This document shows positions 7,363 to 14,534 of a DNA stretch of 31,630 nt, piece after piece. A program made the translations under genes and the position numbers. How positions within the stretch are numbered: the stretch's first letter is position 1; each line of letters begins with the position of its first letter. The stretch spans positions 1 through 31,630 of the forward strand of contig URPH01000028.1 in NCBI GenBank assembly GCA_900549665.1, written 5' to 3'. Under the pieces are notes generated by a model. It ran no database searches. It was not told the origin of the DNA and was given only the letters and a program-made list of their open reading frames with translations. Origin of the DNA: an uncultured Lachnospiraceae bacterium. GTDB taxonomy: Bacteria; Bacillota; Clostridia; Lachnospirales; Lachnospiraceae.

Positions 7363-8148
7363 GTGAAAATCGTAGTTTGTATTAAACAGGTTCCTGATAC
7401 AAAGGGCGGCGTTAAATTCAATCCTGATGGAACTCTTGACAGAGGAGCAATGCTCGCAATCATGAACCCCGATGATAAAGCTGGTTTAGAGGCAGCTTTA
7501 AGATTAAAAGACCAGTACGGCGCAGAAGTTACTGTTTTAACAATGGGACTTCCCAAAGCTACCGATGTTCTTCGTGAAGCAATCGCTATGGGCGCTGACA
7601 AAGGTGTATTAGTTACAGATAGAGTATTAGGTGGTGCCGATACTTGGGCTACATCTACAACAATCGCAGGAGCATTAAGAAATCTGGATTATGATCTGAT
7701 CATCACAGGTCGTCAGGCTATCGACGGTGATACCGCTCAGGTTGGTCCTCAGATCGCTGAGCATTTAGGAATCCCGGTAATCTCTTATGCACAGGATATC
7801 AAAGTTGAAGGTGACAAGGTTATCGTTCAGCGTCAGTATGATGACAGATATCATGTAGTAGAAGCTAAGATGCCTGCATTAGTTACAGCACTTTCTGAAT
7901 TAAATGATCCCCGTTACATGACACCCGGTGGAATCTTCGATGCCTGCAAGGCAGAGATTACTACATGGGGCCGTGCAGACTTAAAAGACGTTGAAGACGG
8001 CAACTTAGGTCTGATGGGTTCACCTACAAAGATCGCTAAAGCATCTGACAAAGTTCGTAAAGGTGCCGGCGAAAAAGTTACTCCCGATTCTCCGGATGAA
8101 GCAGTAGCATACATTGTAGGCAAATTAAAAGAGAAACACGTAATCTAA
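7363..8148 (+). CDS. etfB: Electron transfer flavoprotein, beta subunit
   Basis: EtfB is the small flavoprotein subunit that takes electrons from NADH in the Bcd-EtfAB complex. The 261-residue sequence begins with the typical KIVVCIKQVPDT and contains the nucleotide-binding AMGADKGVLVTD and the DGDTAQVGPQ segments. The start codon is GTG, chosen because AGGAGGT lies 8 bases upstream and the family starts at this residue. It is 13 bases from bcd and 28 bases from etfA, in the usual order bcd-etfB-etfA. Confidence 0.94.
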   Translation: MKIVVCIKQVPDTKGGVKFNPDGTLDRGAMLAIMNPDDKAGLEAALRLKDQYGAEVTVLTMGLPKATDVLREAIAMGADKGVLVTDRVLGGADTWATSTTIAGALRNLDYDLIITGRQAIDGDTAQVGPQIAEHLGIPVISYAQDIKVEGDKVIVQRQYDDRYHVVEAKMPALVTALSELNDPRYMTPGGIFDACKAEITTWGRADLKDVEDGNLGLMGSPTKIAKASDKVRKGAGEKVTPDSPDEAVAYIVGKLKEKHVI

Positions 8149-8176
8149 TGAAATAAAGGAAAAGTGGTGAATAATT

Positions 8177-9244
8177 ATGAAAATGAGTCCTGAAGTAATC
8201 GCACAGTACAAAGGCGTCTTTGTATTTGCACAGCAAGTTGATAATGAAATCAGCGGTATTGCTTTTGAATTACTTGGAAAAGCAAAAGAGTTAGCTTCTT
8301 CTTTAGAGACAAAAGAAGTAACAGCAGTATTAATCGGCTCAGATGTTAAGGGCCTTGTTGATCAGTTAGCAGAGTATGGCGCAGACCGCGTTATCGTTGT
8401 TGACGATCCTGAATTAAAAGATTACAGAACAGAGCCTTACGCTCACGCATTAGCATCTGTTATCAACGAATACAAACCTGAAATCGTATTAGTTGGTGCT
8501 ACAGCAATCGGTCGTGACCTTGGCCCTACTGTTTCAGCAAGAGTACAGACAGGTCTTACTGCTGACTGTACAGTTCTTGAAATCGGTGATTTCCCGTTAG
8601 TAGCAATCCCCGGTAAAGAAGCTGAGCAGAAACACAATCAGTTATTAATGACCCGTCCTGCATTCGGTGGTAACACAATCGCTACTATCGCATGTCCTGA
8701 CAACCGTCCTCAGATGGCTACAGTTCGTCCCGGTGTTATGCAGAAGATCGAGCCCGTTGCAGGTGCAAAAGCAGAAGTTGTTGAATACAACCCCGGCTTC
8801 ACACCCAACAACAAATATGTAACAATCAAAGAGGTTGTTAAGGCAGTATCTGATACAGTTGATATCATGGCAGCAAAGATCTTAGTATCCGGTGGTCGTG
8901 GTGTTGGTTCGGCAGAAAACTTCAAATTACTGGATGATCTTGCAGATGCAATCGGTGGCACAGTTTCATGCTCACGTGCCGTTGTAGACTCCGGCTGGAA
9001 ACCCAAAGATCTCCAGGTTGGACAGACCGGTAAGACCGTACGTCCCAACGTATACTTCGCAATCGGTATTTCAGGTGCTATCCAGCACGTTGCCGGTATG
9101 GAAGAATCAGACATCATCATCGCAATCAACAAAGATGAAGATGCTCCGATCTTTGACGTAGCTGACTACGGTGTAGTTGGCGATCTCAACAAGATCGTTC
9201 CTCAGTTAACAGAAGAGATCAAAAAAGCCTTAGCTGAGAAATAA
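8177..9244 (+). CDS. etfA: Electron transfer flavoprotein, alpha subunit
   Basis: EtfA carries the second FAD and shuttles electrons to Bcd. The 355-residue protein has the N-terminal domain (about 1-210) with VGATAIGRDLGPTVSAR. Its C-terminal FAD domain has the hallmark SGGRGVGSAENF and ends ADYGVVGDLNKIVPQL. There is no extra N-terminal ferredoxin domain, unlike some EtfA proteins. The start has only a weak GGTGA-type ribosome site 6-7 bases upstream; an ATG at 8183 is an alternative. It is the last gene of the cluster, with a terminator about 115 bases after the stop. Confidence 0.94.
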   Translation: MKMSPEVIAQYKGVFVFAQQVDNEISGIAFELLGKAKELASSLETKEVTAVLIGSDVKGLVDQLAEYGADRVIVVDDPELKDYRTEPYAHALASVINEYKPEIVLVGATAIGRDLGPTVSARVQTGLTADCTVLEIGDFPLVAIPGKEAEQKHNQLLMTRPAFGGNTIATIACPDNRPQMATVRPGVMQKIEPVAGAKAEVVEYNPGFTPNNKYVTIKEVVKAVSDTVDIMAAKILVSGGRGVGSAENFKLLDDLADAIGGTVSCSRAVVDSGWKPKDLQVGQTGKTVRPNVYFAIGISGAIQHVAGMEESDIIIAINKDEDAPIFDVADYGVVGDLNKIVPQLTEEIKKALAEK

Positions 9245-9358
9245 GAACCGAATTCATGCCGGAAGGTATGGAGATAAAGTAATTTGTTTTACCTAATTTT
9301 GCAGGCTGGCCACCGTATAAATTGCCGGTCTGTAAAGACTGATTGATATTTATTTCAG

Positions 9359-9399
9359 AAAAAAGGAAGTCTGGACGCTGGTTTCGGACTTCCTTTTTT
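9359..9399 (+). terminator. Rho-independent terminator of the butyrate cluster
   Basis: A stem pairs the GGAAGTC region (9359-9373) with GACTTCC (9387-9393 region), extended by A and T runs on either side, with the loop around 9374-9384. It closes the thl-etfA transcript. Confidence 0.88.
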
Positions 9400-9437
9400 A
9401 TTTTTGGATTAGGAATTTCGAGATATTATATTAGTGA

Positions 9438-9497
9438 TTGACTTAGCCGAACGAACTGATTTATAATAGCAATATTAAAATTATGCCGTTCGGCTAA
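9438..9497 (+). promoter_or_regulatory. Orphan promoter wrapped by an 11-bp inverted repeat
   Basis: TTGACT (9438-9443) and TATAAT (9462-9467) are 18 bases apart. A perfect inverted repeat, TTAGCCGAACG (9443-9453) and CGTTCGGCTAA (9487-9497), has one arm in the promoter spacer and the other just past the start point. This is the arrangement of a repressed promoter, yet no gene begins directly after it; the next promoter and gene belong to the PD-(D/E)XK unit. The TTAGCC core loosely recalls DtxR/MntR-family operators, which is only a guess. Confidence 0.5.
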
Positions 9498-9537
9498 ATT
9501 ATTTTAATGGATAAAACTATAAAACGACAAAAAACGA

Positions 9538-9566
9538 TTGACAAAATGTTGACTGTGATTTAATAT
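9538..9566 (+). promoter_or_regulatory. Promoter of PD-(D/E)XK gene copy 1
   Basis: A consensus TTGACA (9538-9543) is 17 bases from TAATAT (9561-9566). The conserved 140-base leader begins about 25 bases downstream. Confidence 0.65.
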
Positions 9567-9590
9567 ACAAATATAATAAACACCTAATCA

Positions 9591-9730
9591 GTGAAAAAGT
9601 TTCGCCGGTCTTTCTGCGACTGGCAATGTTCTTTGGCATCTCGCCAATATTTTCACACACTAAAATTGAAAAGTTGGCGGAGTTCATAAGCTTTTGTATA
9701 ACCATGGATTTCGTCATAGAAAGGAGATTT
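9591..9730 (+). repeat. Conserved structured leader, copy 1
   Basis: This 140-base segment aligns without gaps to 11590-11729, and both end at the start codon of a PD-(D/E)XK gene. Hairpin 1 pairs 9604-9610 with 9618-9624 around a 7-base loop. Hairpin 2 pairs CGCCAA (9642-9647) with TTGGCG (9674-9679), and inside that TTTTCA (9650-9655) with TGAAAA (9667-9672). Differences between the copies preserve pairing: G-C versus A-U at the base of hairpin 1, G-U versus G-C in its middle, and U-G versus U-A extending hairpin 2. The segment is also open in frame with the gene, but the copies differ freely at amino-acid level there. Confidence 0.7.
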
Positions 9731-10672
9731 ATGAGTTATACAAACAAAACATTGGAGGAACTCAATGTATTGGATGATTTCCTTATGAATGCCATTGTGG
9801 CAACGCCTGTACTAGGAGAGGCATTTTGTCGAAATGTGCTGACTGTACTTTTACAAAAGAAAATCAAAAAGATCCATGTTAAGTCTCAGCGTATTGTTCC
9901 ACCATATACTCCCAAGCTCAGAGGAATAAGGATGGATGTTGAGGTGCTGGAATATGCAGATGAAACAATGGATGAAGTGGCAGAAATTTATGATATTGAG
10001 CCTAATCTCCGGAAAAATGTCCATCTACCGAGACACAATCGGTTTTATCAGGCAAAGGTTGACGGCAGTCATCTGAAAAGCGGAGACGAAAATTTTGATA
10101 AACTGCCTAATCTGTATGTTATTACAATTACCAATTATGATCCGTTTGGGTATGATTATATGATGTACCGGATCAAGAATTGCTGCAAAGAAATACCGGA
10201 GCTGGCATATGATGATGGATTGGAGTTCCTTTATTTTTATACAGGTGGACATAAGGGTGGAAATGAAAGCATTAAAGCAATGCTGAATTATTTTCAAAAC
10301 AGCCGGAAAGAAAATGTGACAACTAAGGCGACAGAGGAAATAAATGAGATTGTAGATCAGATTAGAAATCGGCCGGAAGTGAGGAATGAATACATGACGC
10401 TTGGAGATATCATTGATATGGAAAGAGAAGAAGCGGCTGCGGAAGCGACGGCTAAAGCAACAGAAATTCTGAATGATACAACAAGAAATTATATATTGAT
10501 GTATTTTAGAAAAAAAGGGGCGGTTCCAGCTATTATGGAAGATAAACTGAGAAAAATCCATGATACAAGCCAGTTACAGTATTGTTATGAGAAAGCGTTG
10601 GAAATATCAGAAATTGGTAAGTATTTGAAATTTTTAGAAGGTTATATGATGGAAAACAAGGATGTTTTATAA
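9731..10672 (+). CDS. PD-(D/E)XK nuclease-family transposase
   Basis: This 313-residue protein belongs to the PDDEXK_2 (Rpn-like) transposase family common in multiple copies in Lachnospiraceae. It starts MSYTNKTLEELNVLDDF. The likely metal-binding core is D69-x-E71 in GIRMDVEV and Q107-x-K109 in FYQAK, so the last motif is QxK rather than ExK. The segment after about residue 190 is helical and Glu/Lys-rich. AAAGGAG lies 5-6 bases before the ATG at 9731; in-frame ATGs at 9626 and 9704 are inside the conserved leader and lack a clear ribosome site. No terminal inverted repeats were recognised. A deleted paralogue lies 2 kb downstream. Confidence 0.85.
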   Translation: MSYTNKTLEELNVLDDFLMNAIVATPVLGEAFCRNVLTVLLQKKIKKIHVKSQRIVPPYTPKLRGIRMDVEVLEYADETMDEVAEIYDIEPNLRKNVHLPRHNRFYQAKVDGSHLKSGDENFDKLPNLYVITITNYDPFGYDYMMYRIKNCCKEIPELAYDDGLEFLYFYTGGHKGGNESIKAMLNYFQNSRKENVTTKATEEINEIVDQIRNRPEVRNEYMTLGDIIDMEREEAAAEATAKATEILNDTTRNYILMYFRKKGAVPAIMEDKLRKIHDTSQLQYCYEKALEISEIGKYLKFLEGYMMENKDVL

Positions 10673-10680
10673 GTCTGATA

Positions 10681-10709
10681 TTGTCAATGAAACATTCTGC
10701 AATTAAATT
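10681..10709 (+). promoter_or_regulatory. Possible promoter of the membrane-anchored protein gene
   Basis: TTGTCA (10681-10686) and TAAATT (10704-10709) are 17 bases apart, directly before the next gene. The -10 match is only moderate. Confidence 0.35.
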
Positions 10710-10726
10710 TCAAGACATAGAAGATT

Positions 10727-11488
10727 ATGAAAAAAAGAAAAACTTTACAAATATTACTAGCATTAATTGCAGTCGGGCTGATCATTTACCTGGTCTGCTG
10801 TGCCCTGAACGGTTTTAAAAAGAGTGAGCATCCTGAAGATGTTTCCCATACATATGCAGTTTATTATCTTGTAAATGCAGATGGTATGAAAGGACTGGGA
10901 CATAGTATTGTTTTACTGACAGGACCGGATAATCAGGAAAATACTTCCTGTCTGGTCTATAGCTTTAACGGTATGGAAAAGAATTTGCAGCAATCTCTGA
11001 TGGGAGAAGCCGGCGTAGGGTGTCTTAGTATTGTACAGCTGACACAGGATGAAGCCACAGCATTTTTGAAAGACGGCAATCTAAATGCCGGTATTGATCA
11101 ATTAAATGCAAATTATGATCTGGCAGTCTATAAGGAAATTGAGTACGAAGAGTATATGAAGATTGCAGAGAGAGCCGCTGTATACACACAATTGACAGAC
11201 GAATATCACAGACTGGAAGAAATGCAGGATAAAGAAGGGATAGATGTGTTAAAATCCCAAAATGGAGAATTGTTATATAGGATCTATTCGCATAACTGTG
11301 ATACAGTTGCAAGAGAATTGCTTGAGATGGTTGATCAGGATGTCTGTATTTTTGATGAGACTGATCACTATCGGACTCCACTTGCCAATATTAAAGTGTT
11401 TAGCAGGAAAATGGATGAATGGTCTGCGATTACCATTGGAGAACAGACGTTAAAAGAAAGGTTGTATACTTTTTTCATGATTTTTTAA
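10727..11488 (+). CDS. Membrane-anchored protein, possible permuted NlpC/P60-like fold
   Basis: I do not recognise this 253-residue protein as a named family. It has a short basic N-terminus and one hydrophobic segment (about 7-27, ending LVCCAL), so it is probably anchored with its bulk outside the cell; the Cys pair does not make a good lipobox. Its most telling residues are H59 in GLGHSIVLL and H189-N190-C191 in YSHNCDTVARELL. A His early and an Asn-Cys late is the order seen in circularly permuted papain-like folds (LRAT, YiiX, DUF4105 types), so a cysteine hydrolase is possible. The ribosome site is weak (AGAAGA). It lies between the two PD-(D/E)XK copies. Confidence 0.6.
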   Translation: MKKRKTLQILLALIAVGLIIYLVCCALNGFKKSEHPEDVSHTYAVYYLVNADGMKGLGHSIVLLTGPDNQENTSCLVYSFNGMEKNLQQSLMGEAGVGCLSIVQLTQDEATAFLKDGNLNAGIDQLNANYDLAVYKEIEYEEYMKIAERAAVYTQLTDEYHRLEEMQDKEGIDVLKSQNGELLYRIYSHNCDTVARELLEMVDQDVCIFDETDHYRTPLANIKVFSRKMDEWSAITIGEQTLKERLYTFFMIF

Positions 11489-11534
11489 CTTTCTTTTTGA
11501 TATTTAAAACAAACTGTTAATTGAAAATAAATAA

Positions 11535-11563
11535 TTGACAAACAGTTAAAAATATCTTACTAT
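11535..11563 (+). promoter_or_regulatory. Promoter of PD-(D/E)XK copy 2
   Basis: TTGACA (11535-11540) and TACTAT (11558-11563) are 17 bases apart. An imperfect palindrome, AACTGTT (11512-11518) and AACAGTT (11541-11547), overlaps the -35 region. The conserved leader starts about 27 bases downstream, as in copy 1. Confidence 0.6.
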
Positions 11564-11589
11564 ACAGTTGTAATGAATATTACAATTCG

Positions 11590-11729
11590 TGAAAATCGTT
11601 TCACCGGTCTTTCCATGACCGGTAATGTTCTTTGGCATCTCGCCAATATTTTCACACTTATTAATTGAAAAGTTGGCGAAGTTCAAATATATTTGTATAA
11701 CCATGGATTTCGCCAGGAAAAGGAGGCTT
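11590..11729 (+). repeat. Conserved structured leader, copy 2
   Basis: This is the direct-repeat partner of 9591-9730, at a constant offset of 1,999 bases. Hairpin 1 is a perfect ACCGGTC/GACCGGT stem (11603-11609 with 11617-11623) with a 7-base loop. Hairpin 2 pairs CGCCAA (11641-11646) with TTGGCG (11673-11678) and TTTTCA (11649-11654) with TGAAAA (11666-11671). The loop of hairpin 2 has diverged while both of its stems are unchanged. Confidence 0.7.
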
Positions 11730-12172
11730 ATGAGTTATACAAATAAAACATTGGAGGAATTGAATGTACTGGATGATTTCCTCATGAATGCCATTGTGAC
11801 AACGCCGGTACTTGGAGAAGCATTCTGCCGGAGTGTATTAACGGTGCTTCGGCAAAGGAAAATGTCACAGACCGGACAACGGAAGATATAAGTGAGATAG
11901 TGGAGCAGGTGAGGAACCTTCCGAAAGTGAGGAATGAGTATATGACACTTGGAGATATTATTGATATGGAGAGAGAAGAAGCAACAAAAAATAGCATTAT
12001 AGCATGCATATTGATCTGCCTTCAAAAATATGGTGATATACCAGCCGGACTGAAGGAAAAACTGGAAGAAAGCAATAATATTGATCAGCTTCATCAGTGG
12101 TATAAGATAGCACTTGATGCGGATAGTGTGGAAAATTTTATGAAACGGATAGAGCCAGAATTACTGTCCTGA
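11730..12172 (+). pseudogene. PD-(D/E)XK transposase, internally deleted and frameshifted
   Basis: The first 40 codons (MSYTNKTLEELNVLDDF onward) match copy 1 without gaps up to 11863. The sequence then jumps to the region equivalent to 10316 of copy 1 and continues, in another frame, with VRNEYMTLGDIIDMEREEA and the C-terminal region to the stop at 12170-12172. The missing segment corresponds to 451 bases of copy 1, lying between two AAAGAAAAT repeats (9856-9864 and 10307-10315). It contained the whole catalytic core. Because 451 is not a multiple of three, the deletion also explains the frame change. The gene cannot make an active nuclease. Confidence 0.85.
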
Positions 12173-12217
12173 ATAATATTAAATATACGGCCTAATAGCA
12201 TCTACGCGTGAAAAAGA

Positions 12218-12265
12218 GACTATAGGAAAGATCATTAGTGATGATTGAACCTATAGTCTTTTTTT
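12218..12265 (+). terminator. Rho-independent terminator after the transposase remnant
   Basis: GACTATAGG (12218-12226) pairs with CCTATAGTC (12250-12258), followed by seven T residues. The loop contains a smaller hairpin, ATCAT-TAGTG-ATGAT (12231-12245). Confidence 0.85.
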
Positions 12266-12360
12266 GTGCATTTGCATGGATAAGGGTAGTATCATTGATA
12301 AATTTGTAATATAACAGACCAATATTGTAATTGGCATTGATATGCTTTGTATGGGGAATT

Positions 12361-12593
12361 ATGAAGAAAATATCCAGCGTATTATCTCAAATGGGAATAT
12401 TAATGATTATATCAGCTGTTACTATAAATGCCAGTTCATTGGATGATATACCTTCTTTGACCGAGAGGCAGATGCAGGTGGAAAACAATACTGGATTAAT
12501 AAGTTAAACAGTGGAATGAGTCGTCAGCAAGTTCAGGAAGGCTTTTCTAGATCAGAAGAGTTTTCAAAGATTATGAAGCGCTATGGCTTATAA
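12361..12593 (+). pseudogene. Remnant of a DUF4214 secreted-protein gene
   Basis: An ATG after GGGGAATT begins a signal-peptide-like sequence (MKKISSVLSQMGILMII), but this frame stops at about codon 49. A different frame carries the end of a DUF4214 domain: YTFFDREADAGGKQYW, then the terminal EEFSKIMKRYGL. That tail closely matches the end of the intact DUF4214 protein at 14535-16265, including an identical stretch of about 21 bases. The fragment therefore looks like a collapsed paralogue that keeps both ends but lost the middle. It converges on the XRE gene with only 12 bases between them. Confidence 0.75.
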
Positions 12594-12605
12594 GTGAATC
12601 TCCTT

Positions 12606-14345
12606 TCACTCCTCCCTAACCAACGGAATAAACCCTTCAATCGCCCCACGCAGCTTCGGATGCCGGATAACAAAATGTATCGCCGGCGTCTTCCCTTTCG
12701 AGATCATGGCCCACTGGCCCTCGTGGATAAAAATCTGCAGATTGCGGAAGGTGTGCGAAGAGGTTTGTTTCAATGTATAATTGGAATTTTCTCTGGCAAA
12801 AGCCTCAGTTTCTGCCAGATGGGCATAGTATTCCTCTTTGGTGTATGAAATATCCATTTCCAGAAAAACACCGGAAAGCTGCAGAATCGGCGGATTGTCA
12901 GAAAGCTCTTCCGGCGTCATCTGCGGAATTTCATCTTCAATGGGTTCTGTCTGTAGGATTGTGAAGATCCGTTCGCGCTGGGCGGCAAGGCATTGCTTGA
13001 TCGCAGCCTGTTTGTCAGATGGAATCTGATTGCGTTCAAGGATACGTGAAAGCAGATCATCACTGATGGTATAGAGTGGCAGTGTTGAAAGGATGCTGCG
13101 GCGTTTGCCGGGAATGGCAGCGTCTGCAATGAGAAAGCTGTTCCATTCGCTTTCACGCTCTACACGGTAGATATCCATGAGAGGATGTGCATTTTTGAGC
13201 AATTCCTCAGCCCGTTTGGTATAATATTTGATTTCTTTTGGTGACTTGGTCAGATAGTATTTGCCATCACTGTGATAACCGGTAATGGCTTCGCCGCTTA
13301 AGGCAGCAGCGCCGGATACTTTTAAAAAATGCAAAAAGACATTGTCTGTATTATTTTTCAGGTAGTAAGGTGAAATCTGACCGGTCATATAAAGCGGAAT
13401 CCAGCTTTCCAGACCGAGCATCATTTCTTCAAAGGAACGTCCCAGATTGTGGATCTGGTTCAGATGCAGTCCTTTTTTGAGCATCAAAGCCATGCCAAAC
13501 ATCCATTTCTTGGGAAAATCCGGATCTTTAGCCATTTCTGTCATGGGCATATCACTGTACATGGTTACCGATTTCATGGACTTCGAAAGTACAGTTGCTT
13601 TCAAAAAATCCAATTCACTTTCCATCATTTCCTGCAATCCAAAGTATGATCTGGATGTCGGAATCTGAAAAGGCATGGACGGAACTTTGAGCTGGTCAAA
13701 ATGGATTGCTTTGATATATTCATTCAGGTCAAATTCATCCAGTTTATCCAAAAATTCAGCGACGCGGTTGTCTTTATGATCGGCAGCAGGACTTTCCAAA
13801 AGCCATTTGCAGAGCCGGTCATTTCTGGCAGAAAGCTCTTCAATTTCAGAAATTTCACATTCCATCAGTCTGGCAAGAGCTGAGATTTCGGGTGGTGTAT
13901 CCAGTTCTCTGGAAACAAAGGCTGCGATCGCATTGGCAAACTGTTGGCAGTTGGCTGGATTTCTGGAGCCGTTGCGGATACGGAATATGGTGGAAGCATC
14001 ATAGTTGGTATATTTGCACAACCGTTTGATATTGATGTTCAGTGCGCCAACCAGTGTATTGAAATTCTGGCGTAAAAGCTCCTTATCAGTCAAGATCAGA
14101 TCTTCACAGGAGAGAAAATCCTCTCTTATCATATTTTCATCCAGATCGTCTGTCCCTTTTTTGTGTGAAACCTCAGCAACAGCATGACAGAGTCTGTCAA
14201 AAGCTTCTGTGCCGGTTTCCGGCAGACGTTCTCCGCTGCGATACCGACTGAGAGTTGCAGGGGATACCCCGGACAGATCACAGATCTCCTTGGCTGTACA
14301 GGATAATTTTTCAATATATTCATTCAGTTTTTCATAAAATTTCAT
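12606..14345 (-). CDS. Large XRE-family regulator with two HTH regions
   Basis: This 579-residue protein starts MKFYEKLNEYIEKL. A first Cro/C1-type helix-turn-helix lies at about 10-60 (AKEICDLSGVSPATLSRYRSG) and a second at about 95-150 (IKRLCKYTNYDASTIFRIRNG). The remaining ~420 residues are not a domain I can name and may sense a ligand or partner. GGGGGAA lies 6 bases before the ATG at 14345; an in-frame ATG at 14363 precedes that site and is less likely. A TATAAT -10 box (14387-14392, - strand) is upstream. It is transcribed divergently from the DUF4214 gene, so it may regulate it; that is inference from position. Confidence 0.8.
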   Translation of the reverse strand: MKFYEKLNEYIEKLSCTAKEICDLSGVSPATLSRYRSGERLPETGTEAFDRLCHAVAEVSHKKGTDDLDENMIREDFLSCEDLILTDKELLRQNFNTLVGALNINIKRLCKYTNYDASTIFRIRNGSRNPANCQQFANAIAAFVSRELDTPPEISALARLMECEISEIEELSARNDRLCKWLLESPAADHKDNRVAEFLDKLDEFDLNEYIKAIHFDQLKVPSMPFQIPTSRSYFGLQEMMESELDFLKATVLSKSMKSVTMYSDMPMTEMAKDPDFPKKWMFGMALMLKKGLHLNQIHNLGRSFEEMMLGLESWIPLYMTGQISPYYLKNNTDNVFLHFLKVSGAAALSGEAITGYHSDGKYYLTKSPKEIKYYTKRAEELLKNAHPLMDIYRVERESEWNSFLIADAAIPGKRRSILSTLPLYTISDDLLSRILERNQIPSDKQAAIKQCLAAQRERIFTILQTEPIEDEIPQMTPEELSDNPPILQLSGVFLEMDISYTKEEYYAHLAETEAFARENSNYTLKQTSSHTFRNLQIFIHEGQWAMISKGKTPAIHFVIRHPKLRGAIEGFIPLVREE

Positions 14346-14485
14346 AGTTATTCCCCCACACATATTAAAAATAAACCGTTTATAAGATTATAACGCATAT
14401 TTTCAGAGGAGGAAATAAATCATATTGCTGTTTCCGAATTGGCAATTGACAGATTGGAAATGCTACGGAAACCGATGTGGGCTTT

Positions 14486-14503
14486 TGGTATAATATGCAT
14501 ATT
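14486..14503 (+). promoter_or_regulatory. Extended -10 promoter with overlapping 12-bp palindrome
   Basis: TGGTATAAT (14486-14494) is an extended -10 element without a good -35 box. The perfect palindrome AATATGCATATT (14492-14503) overlaps it and could be the operator of the divergent XRE regulator. Confidence 0.5.
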
Positions 14504-14534
14504 CTAATGATAGTCATAAAAGGAGGAAAGGGGA

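Noticed and set aside
9626..9730. A 35-residue N-terminal extension of the PD-(D/E)XK protein starting at ATG 9626
   Set aside because: It is open in both copies, but the differences change amino acids freely while preserving hairpin pairing, and a good ribosome site precedes ATG 9731.
9591..11729. The two 140-base repeats as a composite transposon around 10727-11488
   Set aside because: They are direct repeats that each belong to their own transposase gene; no terminal inverted repeats or target-site duplications were recognised, so a composite element is not supported.
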